From Lachnoclostridium sp. UBA2905 (GTDB taxonomy: Bacteria > Bacillota > Clostridia > Lachnospirales > Lachnospiraceae): a DNA stretch of 24,884 nucleotides. Below are positions 7,097-14,145 of this stretch, piece after piece. The notes beneath the pieces are model-generated. The model was not told the DNA's origin, did not search any database, and worked only from the letters and a program-made list of their open reading frames with translations. Numbering within the stretch: the first letter of the stretch is position 1; each line of letters opens with the position of its first letter. The stretch covers positions 7,087 through 31,970 of the forward strand of contig DEDL01000006.1 in assembly GCA_002349525.1 (NCBI GenBank), written 5' to 3'. The position numbers and the translations under genes are program-made.

Positions 7097-8683
7097 TCAC
7101 AAAATATCAACTTTAACTCCACTATTCATAAGTCGCTGAATGTCAGGATACATTCCACCATTTTCTTCTTCCTGTGAAATTTCTTTAACGGATATATCCA
7201 TATCTTTCCCTGTATAATCTTCGATAATTTTCTTGAGTTCACTAATACATCCTTCTATTATTCCATAAAATGCCTTATTATCTGTGGCAAGCAAAAGCTT
7301 ACATTCATCACCCTCAGTTACTGACAGGGTACACTTACTTATGACACCCTGTATTGGAGGTGGGAGTTTTTCAATTATCTCACTCCAGTTTTTAGCCACT
7401 TTACGTACATCCTCATCAAGTGCTGCAGGCAAAATAACTCTTTCCGGTGCTTTCTTCACAGCGCTAACCTGGACACTCTCATCCGAGCCTGCTTCCAAAG
7501 GCGCACTCACAACAACAGGATTATTCTTAAGTTCTTCAATCTGGGCTTCAAGAACTCTCAAACGTTCTCTCACGGACACACTGTCTGTTTCCATCTGTGG
7601 CCTGCATAATTTGATAAATGCAACCTCAACCAGAACTCTTTTTTGTCCGGTATTTTTAAGTCCTGCCGTCAATTCAGACAGAACCCTTATATAACGCATG
7701 AGCGAATCCATGGAAACTGTATCTGCCTGCTTTTTCATCAGTTCAAGATTGTCCTTCGACATCTCTACCATCTCTTCGCAGTCAGAGGCCGTACTTACAA
7801 TAAGAAGATTTCTCAAATACCAGGTGAATTCATTTACAAACCAGGTCAGCTCCCTGCCATCAATAACAACTTTTTCAATCACCTCAAGGGCACCCTTAAC
7901 ATCACCCTTTGTAACCGCAGAAAGCATCCCGAAAAATACTTCTGAATCAACTGCACCAAGAACATCAAGCACTTTATCATAGGTAAGTTCTTCGCCAAGA
8001 TAAAATGCTATACATCTGTCCAAGAGACTTAATCCATCACGCATTGAGCCGTCTGCTGCCTTGGCAATGTACTTAAGTGCCTTTTCATCTGCCTTAACAT
8101 TCTCCTTGTCGCACAGATCTCTCAAATGACCAGATATGGTATCAATTGTGATTCTGTGGAAATCATAGCGCTGACATCTTGACAATATTGTAATAGGAAT
8201 CTTATGAACTTCAGTTGTTGCAAGAATAAAAATAACGTATGATGGAGGCTCTTCAAGCGTTTTCAACAAAGCATTAAATGCCGATACTGACAACATATGA
8301 ACCTCATCTATTATATATACCTTATACTTGCCCTTGGCAGGCGAATAACGTACTGCCTCAACTATTTCCCTTATGTTATCCACACTGTTATTGGAAGCTG
8401 CATCCAGTTCAATAACATTCATTGAATTCTGTGCCTGAATTTCCCTGCACATCTCACACTGGTTACATGGTCCGTCTTCGGTGGGATGTTCACAGTTAAC
8501 CGCCTTTGCAAGAATCTTGGCAACAGTAGTTTTACCTGTTCCTCTGGTTCCTGTAAAAAGGTAAGCATGTCCAATTCTGCCAAGCTTCAGCTGATTCCTA
8601 AGTGTAGTAACAATATGATCCTGACCCCTTACTTCACCAAAGTCAGAGGGTCGGAATTTTCTATATAGAGCAGAATATGACAT
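7097..8683 (-). CDS. dnaX: DNA polymerase III subunit gamma/tau
   Basis: The 528-residue clamp-loader ATPase is complete. It has the N-terminal SYSALYRKFRP motif, Walker A GTRGTGKT (45-52), four zinc-binding Cys (64, 73, 76, 79), Walker B with DEVH (126-129) and the SRC arginine-finger motif (168-170). Domain III follows to about 370. The C-terminal tau part is short and ends SGVKVDIL; it should bind the polymerase. I saw no obvious slippery site that would make a separate gamma form. The ATG lies two bases after the pfk stop codon and has no strong binding site of its own, which suggests translational coupling to pfk. Having pfk rather than the SRP RNA gene or tadA upstream is notable but not unique. 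It works with the sliding clamp, and with DnaB (encoded at 17612), at the replication fork. Confidence 0.96.
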   Translation of the reverse strand: MSYSALYRKFRPSDFGEVRGQDHIVTTLRNQLKLGRIGHAYLFTGTRGTGKTTVAKILAKAVNCEHPTEDGPCNQCEMCREIQAQNSMNVIELDAASNNSVDNIREIVEAVRYSPAKGKYKVYIIDEVHMLSVSAFNALLKTLEEPPSYVIFILATTEVHKIPITILSRCQRYDFHRITIDTISGHLRDLCDKENVKADEKALKYIAKAADGSMRDGLSLLDRCIAFYLGEELTYDKVLDVLGAVDSEVFFGMLSAVTKGDVKGALEVIEKVVIDGRELTWFVNEFTWYLRNLLIVSTASDCEEMVEMSKDNLELMKKQADTVSMDSLMRYIRVLSELTAGLKNTGQKRVLVEVAFIKLCRPQMETDSVSVRERLRVLEAQIEELKNNPVVVSAPLEAGSDESVQVSAVKKAPERVILPAALDEDVRKVAKNWSEIIEKLPPPIQGVISKCTLSVTEGDECKLLLATDNKAFYGIIEGCISELKKIIEDYTGKDMDISVKEISQEEENGGMYPDIQRLMNSGVKVDIL

Positions 8684-8685
8684 AA

Positions 8686-9759
8686 TTAATCACCAAAACA
8701 TATTCCAAGGCTCTTAGCCTCTTTTATTATCTGTGAATCCGGATCAACCATCTTAAGCTTTCCGGCAACCTCTGAAAGTGGTACAGGAATAATCTCATTA
8801 TTCTTAATACCAACCATGATTCCATACTGCTCATTCATAATAAATTCTCCGGCAGCAGCACCAAGTCTGCTTGATATAACTCTATCATATGGGCATGGAC
8901 TTCCACCTCTCTGTGTATGTCCCGGAACTGCAATACGTACTTCCTGTCCTGTTCTCTCTTCAATCTCAGCACCTAATTCATATGAAATAGATGGATATTT
9001 TCTCTCTTTAAGTTTCTTCTTAAAGTCCTTCTTGGAAAGCTTTGCATCCTCAGTAGACTTTGCTCCTTCTGCAACTGCAAGGATAGTGAAGTTCTTACCC
9101 TGTTCATTTCTCTTATTAATAGCTCCGATAACGCTGTCAATATTAAATGGTATCTCAGGAATAAGTACAATATCAGCTCCACTGGCAATTCCTGCATGAA
9201 GTGTAAGCCAGCCTACATCATGTCCCATAATCTCCACGATAAATACTCGGCCATGTGAAGCAGCTGTTGTATGAATCTGGTCAATGGCAGTTGATGCGAT
9301 ATTAACTGCACTCTGGAATCCAAATGTCATGTCTGTTCCATATAAATCATTATCTATAGTTTTAGGAAGAGTAATAACATTAAGTCCTTCTTCTCTTAAA
9401 AGGTTAGCTGTTTTATGCGTTCCATTACCACCAAGAATAACAAGACAGTCAAGTTTCCACTTTTCATAATTGTTCTTCATTGCTCTTACCTTGTCCATTC
9501 CATTGGCATCAGGTTCACGCATGAGTTTGAATGGCTGTCTTGATGTTCCTATTATAGTACCACCCTCAGTAAGGATACCTGAGAAATCTGAAGGTTTAAG
9601 TTTTCTGTAATTGCCATACATAAGTCCCTTGTAACCTTCAAGTATACCAATAATCTCAATATCTTCTATTTTCTCATATAAAGCTTTTGCAACACCACGC
9701 ATTGTCGCATTAAGACTCTGGCAGTCTCCACCACTTGTTAAAAAGCCGACTCTCTTCAT
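8686..9759 (-). CDS. 6-phosphofructokinase, mixed-type (group III-like)
   Basis: A 357-residue phosphofructokinase, converting fructose 6-phosphate to the 1,6-bisphosphate in glycolysis. The N-terminal loop is SGGDCQSLNA (9-18) instead of the usual GGDAPGMNA. The phosphoryl-donor motif is GGNGTHKTA (110-118): the Gly at 113 matches ATP-type enzymes, while Asn112 replaces the usual Asp. The catalytic motif is PKTIDND (132-138), with a Lys found in PPi-type and mixed-substrate enzymes; the catalytic Asp136 is kept. MGHDVGW replaces the common MGR. This fits the mixed-substrate group III subfamily, so the phosphate donor should not be assumed. I use ATG at 9759 because AAGGAGG lies 7 bases upstream, not the longer frame from 9786. 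It heads the operon with dnaX, with a promoter at 9834-9862. Confidence 0.88.
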   Translation of the reverse strand: MKRVGFLTSGGDCQSLNATMRGVAKALYEKIEDIEIIGILEGYKGLMYGNYRKLKPSDFSGILTEGGTIIGTSRQPFKLMREPDANGMDKVRAMKNNYEKWKLDCLVILGGNGTHKTANLLREEGLNVITLPKTIDNDLYGTDMTFGFQSAVNIASTAIDQIHTTAASHGRVFIVEIMGHDVGWLTLHAGIASGADIVLIPEIPFNIDSVIGAINKRNEQGKNFTILAVAEGAKSTEDAKLSKKDFKKKLKERKYPSISYELGAEIEERTGQEVRIAVPGHTQRGGSPCPYDRVISSRLGAAAGEFIMNEQYGIMVGIKNNEIIPVPLSEVAGKLKMVDPDSQIIKEAKSLGICFGD

Positions 9760-9833
9760 AAACAGTCCTCCTTGAATATATATCATTCATAAAATTTTTA
9801 TGTAAATGCATAAAATGTATTTGCGATATCTTA

Positions 9834-9862
9834 ATAATACCAATTTCCCGTAAAAAACTCAA
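9834..9862 (-). promoter_or_regulatory. Promoter of the pfk-dnaX-ybaB operon
   Basis: On the minus strand TTGAGT (9862-9857), 17 bases and TATTAT (9839-9834) match sigma-A reasonably well. The leader before pfk would be about 65-70 bases. An inverted repeat TTTCCC (9844-9849) / GGGAAA (9863-9868) brackets the -35 and spacer and could be an operator. Confidence 0.6.
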
Positions 9863-9883
9863 GGGAAAAACTAAAGCTGATAC

Positions 9884-9912
9884 TTGCATTTTTTCCACTA
9901 ATGAATTAAAAT
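9884..9912 (+). promoter_or_regulatory. Promoter of the FucI-like gene
   Basis: TTGCAT (9884-9889), a 17-base spacer and TAAAAT (9907-9912) lie about 55 bases before the ATG. Downstream, at 9940-9950, is the perfect palindrome TTCAAATTGAA, directly before the binding site GGACGG. Confidence 0.65.
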
Positions 9913-9965
9913 ATAAACATAATTTTTATTATAATAAATTCAAATTGAAAGGACGGTATTTTTTG

Positions 9966-11453
9966 ATGACTAATTCACCAGTTGCAAAAATCGGTATTGT
10001 TGCAGTCAGCAGAGACTGCTTCCCAGAATCATTATCAGTAAACAGAAGAAAGGCTCTTGTTGAGGCTTATACTAAGAAGTTTGGTGCAGACGACATTTAT
10101 GAGTGTCCAGTCTGTATCGTTGAGAGCGAGATACATATGGTACAGGCTCTTGAAGATATTAAGAAAGCCGGATGTAATGCACTTTGCGTATATCTTGGAA
10201 ACTTCGGACCAGAAATTTCTGAAACACTTCTTGCTAAGCACTTCGATGGTCCTGTAATGTTCTGTGCTGCTGCAGAGGAAAGTGGAGACAACTTATTAGA
10301 CGGACGTGGAGATGCTTACTGTGGTATGCTTAATGCAAGCTACAACTTAAAGCTTCGTAACGTTAAGGCTTACATTCCTGAGTATCCTGTAGGAAACGCT
10401 GAGGATTGTGCAGATATGATCAATGAGTTCGTTCCAATTGCTAAGGCAGTTATCGCACTTAACAGCTTAAAGATCATCAGCTTTGGACCTCGTCCACTTA
10501 ACTTCCTTGCTTGTAACGCTCCTATCAAACAGCTTTACAACTTAGGTGTTGAGATTGAAGAAAACTCAGAGTTAGACTTATTCGAAGCATTCAACAAGCA
10601 TGAGGGAGACAAGCGTATTCCTGACGTTGTTGCTGATATGGAGAAGGAACTCGGAGCAGGTAATAAGAAACCTGAAATCCTTTCAAAGCTTGCTCAGTAT
10701 GAGTTAACTCTTCTTGACTGGATTGAAGCTCATAAAGGATACAGAGAATATGTTGCTATCGCCGGAAAATGCTGGCCAGCATTCCAGACACAGTTCGGAT
10801 TCGTTCCTTGCTATGTTAACAGCCGTTTAACAGCTAAGGGAATTCCAGTATCATGTGAGGTTGATATCTATGGTGCATTAAGTGAGTTTATCGGAACAAT
10901 CGTTTCTAACGATGCTGTTACACTCCTTGACATCAACAACTCAGTACCTGCTGATATGTTCGCAAGCGACATCGCTCCTAAGTATCCACAGTACACACTT
11001 AAAGATACATTCATGGGATTCCATTGTGGAAATACAGCATCTTCAAAACTTTCATTCTGCGAGATGAAATACCAGAAGATTATGGCAAGATCACTTCCTA
11101 TCGAAGTTACTAACGGAACACTTGAAGGTGACATCATTCCTGGAGATATCACATTCTTCCGTCTTCAGAGTACAGCTGATACTAAGCTTCGTGCTTACAT
11201 CGCTCATGGTGAAGTTCTTCCAGTTGCAACACGTTCATTTGGTGCAATCGGTATCTTTGCTATTCCAGAGATGGGACGTTTCTATCGTCATGTACTTATC
11301 GAAGGTAACTATCCACATCACGGAGCTGTTGCATTCGGTCACTTTGGAAAGACTCTTTACGAAGTATTCAAGTACATTGGTGTTGAAGTTGAAGAGATCG
11401 GCTTCAATCAGCCTAAGGGAATGCTTTATAAGACAGAGAACCCATTTGCTTAA
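9966..11453 (+). CDS. L-fucose/L-arabinose isomerase family protein
   Basis: A 495-residue member of the L-fucose isomerase family (COG2407), enzymes that interconvert aldoses and ketoses using a divalent metal. Glu298 in SCEVD and Asp322 in LLDIN are 24 residues apart, the same spacing as metal ligands Glu337 and Asp361 of E. coli FucI. NYPHHGAVAFGHFGKTL (about 448-464) supplies the candidate His ligand. The protein is about 100 residues shorter than E. coli FucI. A TTG at 9945 is in frame, but GGACGG lies 9 bases before the ATG at 9966, and the conserved part starts there. The next gene is a xylulokinase, so the natural substrate may be a pentose rather than fucose; this is inference. Codon use (CGT, GCT, AAC) is strongly biased, as in highly expressed genes. 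No transporter or sugar regulator is adjacent. Confidence 0.82.
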   Translation: MTNSPVAKIGIVAVSRDCFPESLSVNRRKALVEAYTKKFGADDIYECPVCIVESEIHMVQALEDIKKAGCNALCVYLGNFGPEISETLLAKHFDGPVMFCAAAEESGDNLLDGRGDAYCGMLNASYNLKLRNVKAYIPEYPVGNAEDCADMINEFVPIAKAVIALNSLKIISFGPRPLNFLACNAPIKQLYNLGVEIEENSELDLFEAFNKHEGDKRIPDVVADMEKELGAGNKKPEILSKLAQYELTLLDWIEAHKGYREYVAIAGKCWPAFQTQFGFVPCYVNSRLTAKGIPVSCEVDIYGALSEFIGTIVSNDAVTLLDINNSVPADMFASDIAPKYPQYTLKDTFMGFHCGNTASSKLSFCEMKYQKIMARSLPIEVTNGTLEGDIIPGDITFFRLQSTADTKLRAYIAHGEVLPVATRSFGAIGIFAIPEMGRFYRHVLIEGNYPHHGAVAFGHFGKTLYEVFKYIGVEVEEIGFNQPKGMLYKTENPFA

Positions 11454-11464
11454 TGGGCTCATGG

Positions 11465-11500
11465 CTGTCAGCTGACAGTTTAAAGTTATAGTTTAACTAT
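11465..11500 (+). repeat. Two palindromes after the FucI-like gene
   Basis: CTGTCAGCTGACAG (11465-11478) is a perfect 14-base palindrome 12 bases after the stop codon. ATAGTTTAACTAT (11488-11500) is a second. Both precede the terminator. The core GCTGTCAGCT recurs after the xylulokinase gene. Confidence 0.7.
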
Positions 11501-11508
11501 TTATAATT

Positions 11509-11562
11509 ACTCCCAGAAGTCTGATTATATAAACAATAATATATATCCTTCTGGGAGTTTTA
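11509..11562 (+). terminator. Terminator after the FucI-like gene
   Basis: ACTCCCAGAAG (11509-11519) pairs perfectly with CTTCTGGGAGT (11548-11558), followed by TTTT-rich sequence. The 28-base loop is AT-rich and can pair further (ATTATAT with ATATAT). It separates the isomerase gene from xylB, which may therefore have its own promoter or depend on partial read-through. Confidence 0.8.
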
Positions 11563-11631
11563 TGGTTTACCTGAAAACAAAGTATAATACAGGTTTTACC
11601 ACAGAATTCACTTTTGAAAGGAATTATTAAA

Positions 11632-13158
11632 ATGAACTACTTAATCGGTATTGATCTTGGTACATCAGCTACCAAAACAGTTCTTTTTGATGAAAATGGT
11701 ACAGTTATTGCATCAGCATCAAAAGAATATCCACTTTACACACCTCACAACGGATGGGCAGAGCAGAAGCCTGAAGACTGGCGTGATGCTGCAATCGAGA
11801 CAATTACAAAGGTTGTAAAAGAATCAGGTGTGGCAAGTGATGACATTAAAGGTCTTGGTATTTCAGGACAGATGCACGGTCTTGTAATGTTAGACGAAAA
11901 CTGTGATGTAATCCGTCCATCAATCATCTGGTGTGACCAGCGTACGCAGAAGGAATGTGATGAGATTACAGAAAAAGTTGGTCGCAAGCGTCTTATTGAG
12001 ATTACTGCAAACCCAGCTCTTACAGGATTCACAGCTTCTAAGATTCTCTGGGTACGTAACAACGAGCCGGAAAATTATGCAAAATGTAAGCACATTCTTC
12101 TTCCTAAGGATTATGTTCGTTACGTTCTTACAGGAGAATTCGCTACAGAGGTATCAGACGCATCAGGTATGCAGCTTCTTGACGTTCCTAACCGTTGCTG
12201 GTCAGATGAAGTTCTTGAGAAGCTTGACATTGACAAGAGCCTTCTTGCCAAAGTTTACGAATCACCTGAGATTACAGGTTACATAACTGAAGAGATGGCA
12301 TCAAAGACTGGTCTTTCAACAAAGACATGTGTAGTTGGTGGCGCTGGAGATAACGCTGCTGCTGCTGTTGGAACAGGTGTTGTTAAAGATGGTAAAGCCT
12401 TCACAACAATTGGAACAAGTGGAGTTGTATTTGCTCATACAAGCAAGATTTCAATCGATCCTAACGGACGTGTTCACACATTCTGTTGTGCAGTACCAGG
12501 CGCATGGCACATCATGGGTGTTACACAGGCTGCTGGTCACTCACTCAAGTGGTTCCGTGACAACTTCTGCCAGGATTACATTGCAAAGGCTGAAGAGCTT
12601 GGTTGTGACCCATATGATCTTATTAACAAAGACATCAACGAAGTACCTGTCGGAAGCAACAAGATAATATATCTTCCATACCTTAACGGTGAAAGAACAC
12701 CTCATCTTGATCCTGATTGCCGTGGAGTATTCTTCGGACTTTCAAGTATGCACAGAAAAGCTGATACACTTCGTGCCGTAATGGAAGGTGTTTCATACTC
12801 ACTTAAAGACTGTAACGATATTCTCGTTGAAATGGGAACAAAGGTTGACGCAATGATGGCTTGCGGCGGTGGTGGAAAAAGCCCAATCTGGAGACAGATG
12901 TTAGCAGATATGTATGACTGCGATGTTATGACAGTATCAGCTACAGAAGGACCAGCTCTTGGTGTTGCTATCCTTGCCGGTGTAGGTGCAGGAATCTACG
13001 ACAGTGTTGAAGCTGCCTGCGACAAGATGATTCACGTTGACAAGAAGTGTGCTCCAATCGAAGAGAATACAGCTAAGTACAACGAATATCACAAGATCTA
13101 CAAAAATCTCTATGTTCAGCTTAAAGGTCTTTACAAAGATCTTGCTGCAATCGACTAA
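11632..13158 (+). CDS. xylB: Xylulokinase
   Basis: A 508-residue FGGY-family kinase, phosphorylating D-xylulose to D-xylulose 5-phosphate for the pentose phosphate pathway. The N-terminal phosphate-binding loop IGIDLGTSATK (5-15), the xylulokinase-type GQMHGLV (79-85), DQRT (102-105) and the catalytic-base region GGAGDNAAAA (236-245, Asp240) are all present, as is the C-terminal ATP-binding ACGGGGKSPIWRQM. I use ATG at 11632: AAAGGA lies 9 bases before it, and the in-frame TTG at 11614 is part of that binding site. A TATAAT (11583-11588) upstream could be its own -10, but the -35 is poor. Codon use is as biased as in the preceding isomerase, so the two genes probably act together. Ribulokinase-like specificity cannot be wholly excluded. 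Confidence 0.92.
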   Translation: MNYLIGIDLGTSATKTVLFDENGTVIASASKEYPLYTPHNGWAEQKPEDWRDAAIETITKVVKESGVASDDIKGLGISGQMHGLVMLDENCDVIRPSIIWCDQRTQKECDEITEKVGRKRLIEITANPALTGFTASKILWVRNNEPENYAKCKHILLPKDYVRYVLTGEFATEVSDASGMQLLDVPNRCWSDEVLEKLDIDKSLLAKVYESPEITGYITEEMASKTGLSTKTCVVGGAGDNAAAAVGTGVVKDGKAFTTIGTSGVVFAHTSKISIDPNGRVHTFCCAVPGAWHIMGVTQAAGHSLKWFRDNFCQDYIAKAEELGCDPYDLINKDINEVPVGSNKIIYLPYLNGERTPHLDPDCRGVFFGLSSMHRKADTLRAVMEGVSYSLKDCNDILVEMGTKVDAMMACGGGGKSPIWRQMLADMYDCDVMTVSATEGPALGVAILAGVGAGIYDSVEAACDKMIHVDKKCAPIEENTAKYNEYHKIYKNLYVQLKGLYKDLAAID

Positions 13159-13160
13159 TT

Positions 13161-13186
13161 GTTGTAAAGCTGTCAGCTTACACAAC
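13161..13186 (+). other. Hairpin after xylB sharing a core with the FucI-like 3' end
   Basis: GTTGTAAAGCT (13161-13171) pairs with AGCTTACACAAC (13175-13186) across a three-base loop, with one bulge, starting two bases after the xylB stop. No T run follows, so it is not a normal terminator. It contains the same GCTGTCAGCT as the palindrome at 11465-11478. Confidence 0.6.
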
Positions 13187-13205
13187 ATATATATGGGGAT
13201 GCACT

Positions 13206-13403
13206 ATGAATAATACAGAATATGACAACGACCAGGATTATTCCATACATGACAAGATACAACAGATTGTTGAAGAAACAAACGTTGACAGAAAAGCCCA
13301 AATAAGTAACAGAATCAAAACCGGTGATGCTTTCACAAAATCAGCATTACTCATTGCTTTCTTTGGATTTTTTGTATTCTGGCTGATTGTTGCTCTTTTG
13401 TAA
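13206..13403 (+). CDS. Small hypothetical membrane protein
   Basis: I do not recognise this 65-residue protein. Its first 45 residues are polar and charged, acidic at the start (NNTEYDNDQDYS) and then predicted helical (HDKIQQIVEETN). One hydrophobic helix, ALLIAFFGFFVFWLIVALL, forms the C-terminus with no positive tail, so it should be a tail-anchored protein facing the cytoplasm. GGGG lies about 7 bases before the ATG, and the frame is clean. It begins 47 bases after xylB, following the xylB hairpin, and precedes DUF951. Real coding is likely but not certain. The context does not reveal a role. Confidence 0.62.
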   Translation: MNNTEYDNDQDYSIHDKIQQIVEETNVDRKAQISNRIKTGDAFTKSALLIAFFGFFVFWLIVALL

Positions 13404-13469
13404 ATCGTTATACACTTTATGTTTATATACATTATATAATGTAAGAGAATTTAGTTCTTGACTTAATAT

Positions 13470-13506
13470 GGGCACCATACCCTGATTTATTCCGGATATG
13501 GTGTCC
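13470..13506 (+). other. 13-bp inverted repeat upstream of the DUF951 gene
   Basis: GGGCACCATACCC (13470-13482) pairs with GGATATGGTGTCC (13494-13506), 12 of 13 pairs counting one G-U, around an 11-base loop. It ends 7 bases before the AAGGAGG binding site of DUF951. A TTGACT lies just upstream (13458-13463) without a clear -10. It could be an attenuator, an operator or a weak terminator of the preceding gene. Confidence 0.6.
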
Positions 13507-13527
13507 ACTTTATAAGGAGGGTCTGAA

Positions 13528-13725
13528 TTGAACCTTGAAGTAGGATCTATTGTCAAAACCAAAAAACCACATCCCTGTGGCAGCCAGTTTTGGGAAATAA
13601 TACGCAGCGGTGCCGACATACGTTTAAAATGTACCGGCTGTGCCCATCAGATTATGGTGCCACGCTCAAAAATCGAAAAATCTATTCAGAAAATATACAC
13701 AAAAAATGAATGGGAAAATTTATAA
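13528..13725 (+). CDS. DUF951 family protein
   Basis: This 65-residue protein is a full-length DUF951 member (PF06107), a small Firmicutes family without a known function. It shows the family pattern VGSIVKTKKPHPCGSQFWEI, then a GADIRLKCTGCAHQIMVPRS segment. The three Cys (in HPCG and CTGC) could bind metal. The start codon is TTG at 13528, set by an exact AAGGAGG (13514-13520) seven bases upstream; there is no alternative ATG. DUF951 genes are often found just before rpsF, as here, which suggests a link with translation or replication, but no function should be inferred from that. It ends 115 bases before rpsF, which has its own promoter. Confidence 0.9.
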   Translation: MNLEVGSIVKTKKPHPCGSQFWEIIRSGADIRLKCTGCAHQIMVPRSKIEKSIQKIYTKNEWENL

Positions 13726-13734
13726 AATTTACTA

Positions 13735-13763
13735 TTGCATTTTAGGAACACTCATGATATAAT
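13735..13763 (+). promoter_or_regulatory. Promoter of rpsF-ssb-rpsR
   Basis: TTGCAT (13735-13740), 17 bases and a perfect TATAAT (13758-13763) form a strong promoter. Transcription should begin near 13770, giving a leader of about 70 bases. Confidence 0.85.
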
Positions 13764-13786
13764 CTGAATTCGTGGTGTATATTTTT

Positions 13787-13817
13787 CCTTGTTCTTCCAC
13801 AGAGGGAAGAGCCAAAG
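13787..13817 (+). promoter_or_regulatory. Leader hairpin of the rpsF operon, candidate S6:S18 autoregulatory site
   Basis: In the rpsF leader TTCTTCC (13792-13798) pairs with GGAAGAG (13805-13811), and the stem extends with CTTG against CCAAAG through small bulges. It ends a few bases before the AAGGAGGT binding site. Many bacteria regulate rpsF operons by S6:S18 binding to such a leader. Assignment here rests on position and a bulged stem only; I did not verify the conserved bulge. Confidence 0.45.
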
Positions 13818-13840
13818 ACCAAAAGGAGGTGCAGACAACT

Positions 13841-14128
13841 ATGAATAAATATGAAATAGCCTTAGTTGTTAATGCAAAGATCGAGGACGAAGCAAGAACT
13901 GCTACCGTTGAGAAAGTTAAAGAGTATATCACAACTTTCGGCGGAACAATCACAAACATCGAAGAAGCTGGCAAGAAACGTCTTGCATATGAGATTCAGA
14001 AGATGCGTGAAGGGTTCTACTACTTCATTCAGTTCGACGCTGAATCAAGTAGCCCAGCTGAATTAGAGCAGAGACTTCGTATTATGGAAAATGTCCTCAG
14101 ATACTTATGCGTTAAACAGGAAGCATAA
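13841..14128 (+). CDS. rpsF: 30S ribosomal protein S6
   Basis: The 95-residue protein is a complete bacterial S6: NKYEIALVVNAKIEDEART at the N-terminus, TNIEEAGKKRLAYEIQKMRE (about 42-61), GFYYFIQFDAES, and a C-terminal EQRLRIMENVLRYLCVK. S6 binds the 30S platform with S18, which is encoded two genes downstream. An in-frame start at 13772 would add 23 unrelated residues; AAGGAGGT about 10 bases before the ATG at 13841 and the S6 homology fix the shorter form. It is the first gene of rpsF-ssb-rpsR, 17 bases before ssb. Confidence 0.97.
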   Translation: MNKYEIALVVNAKIEDEARTATVEKVKEYITTFGGTITNIEEAGKKRLAYEIQKMREGFYYFIQFDAESSSPAELEQRLRIMENVLRYLCVKQEA

Positions 14129-14145
14129 GAAACGGAGGTTTCAAT

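Noticed and set aside
7284..7982. Several plus-strand frames inside dnaX
   Set aside because: Shadows of the dnaX coding strand; no homology features.
7097..8683. Programmed frameshift in dnaX
   Set aside because: No clear A-rich slippery heptamer followed by a stem was seen in the domain III/IV region.
13470..13506. Inverted repeat before DUF951 as a rho-independent terminator
   Set aside because: The right arm is followed by ACTTTATAAGG, not a T run; left as an element of unknown role.
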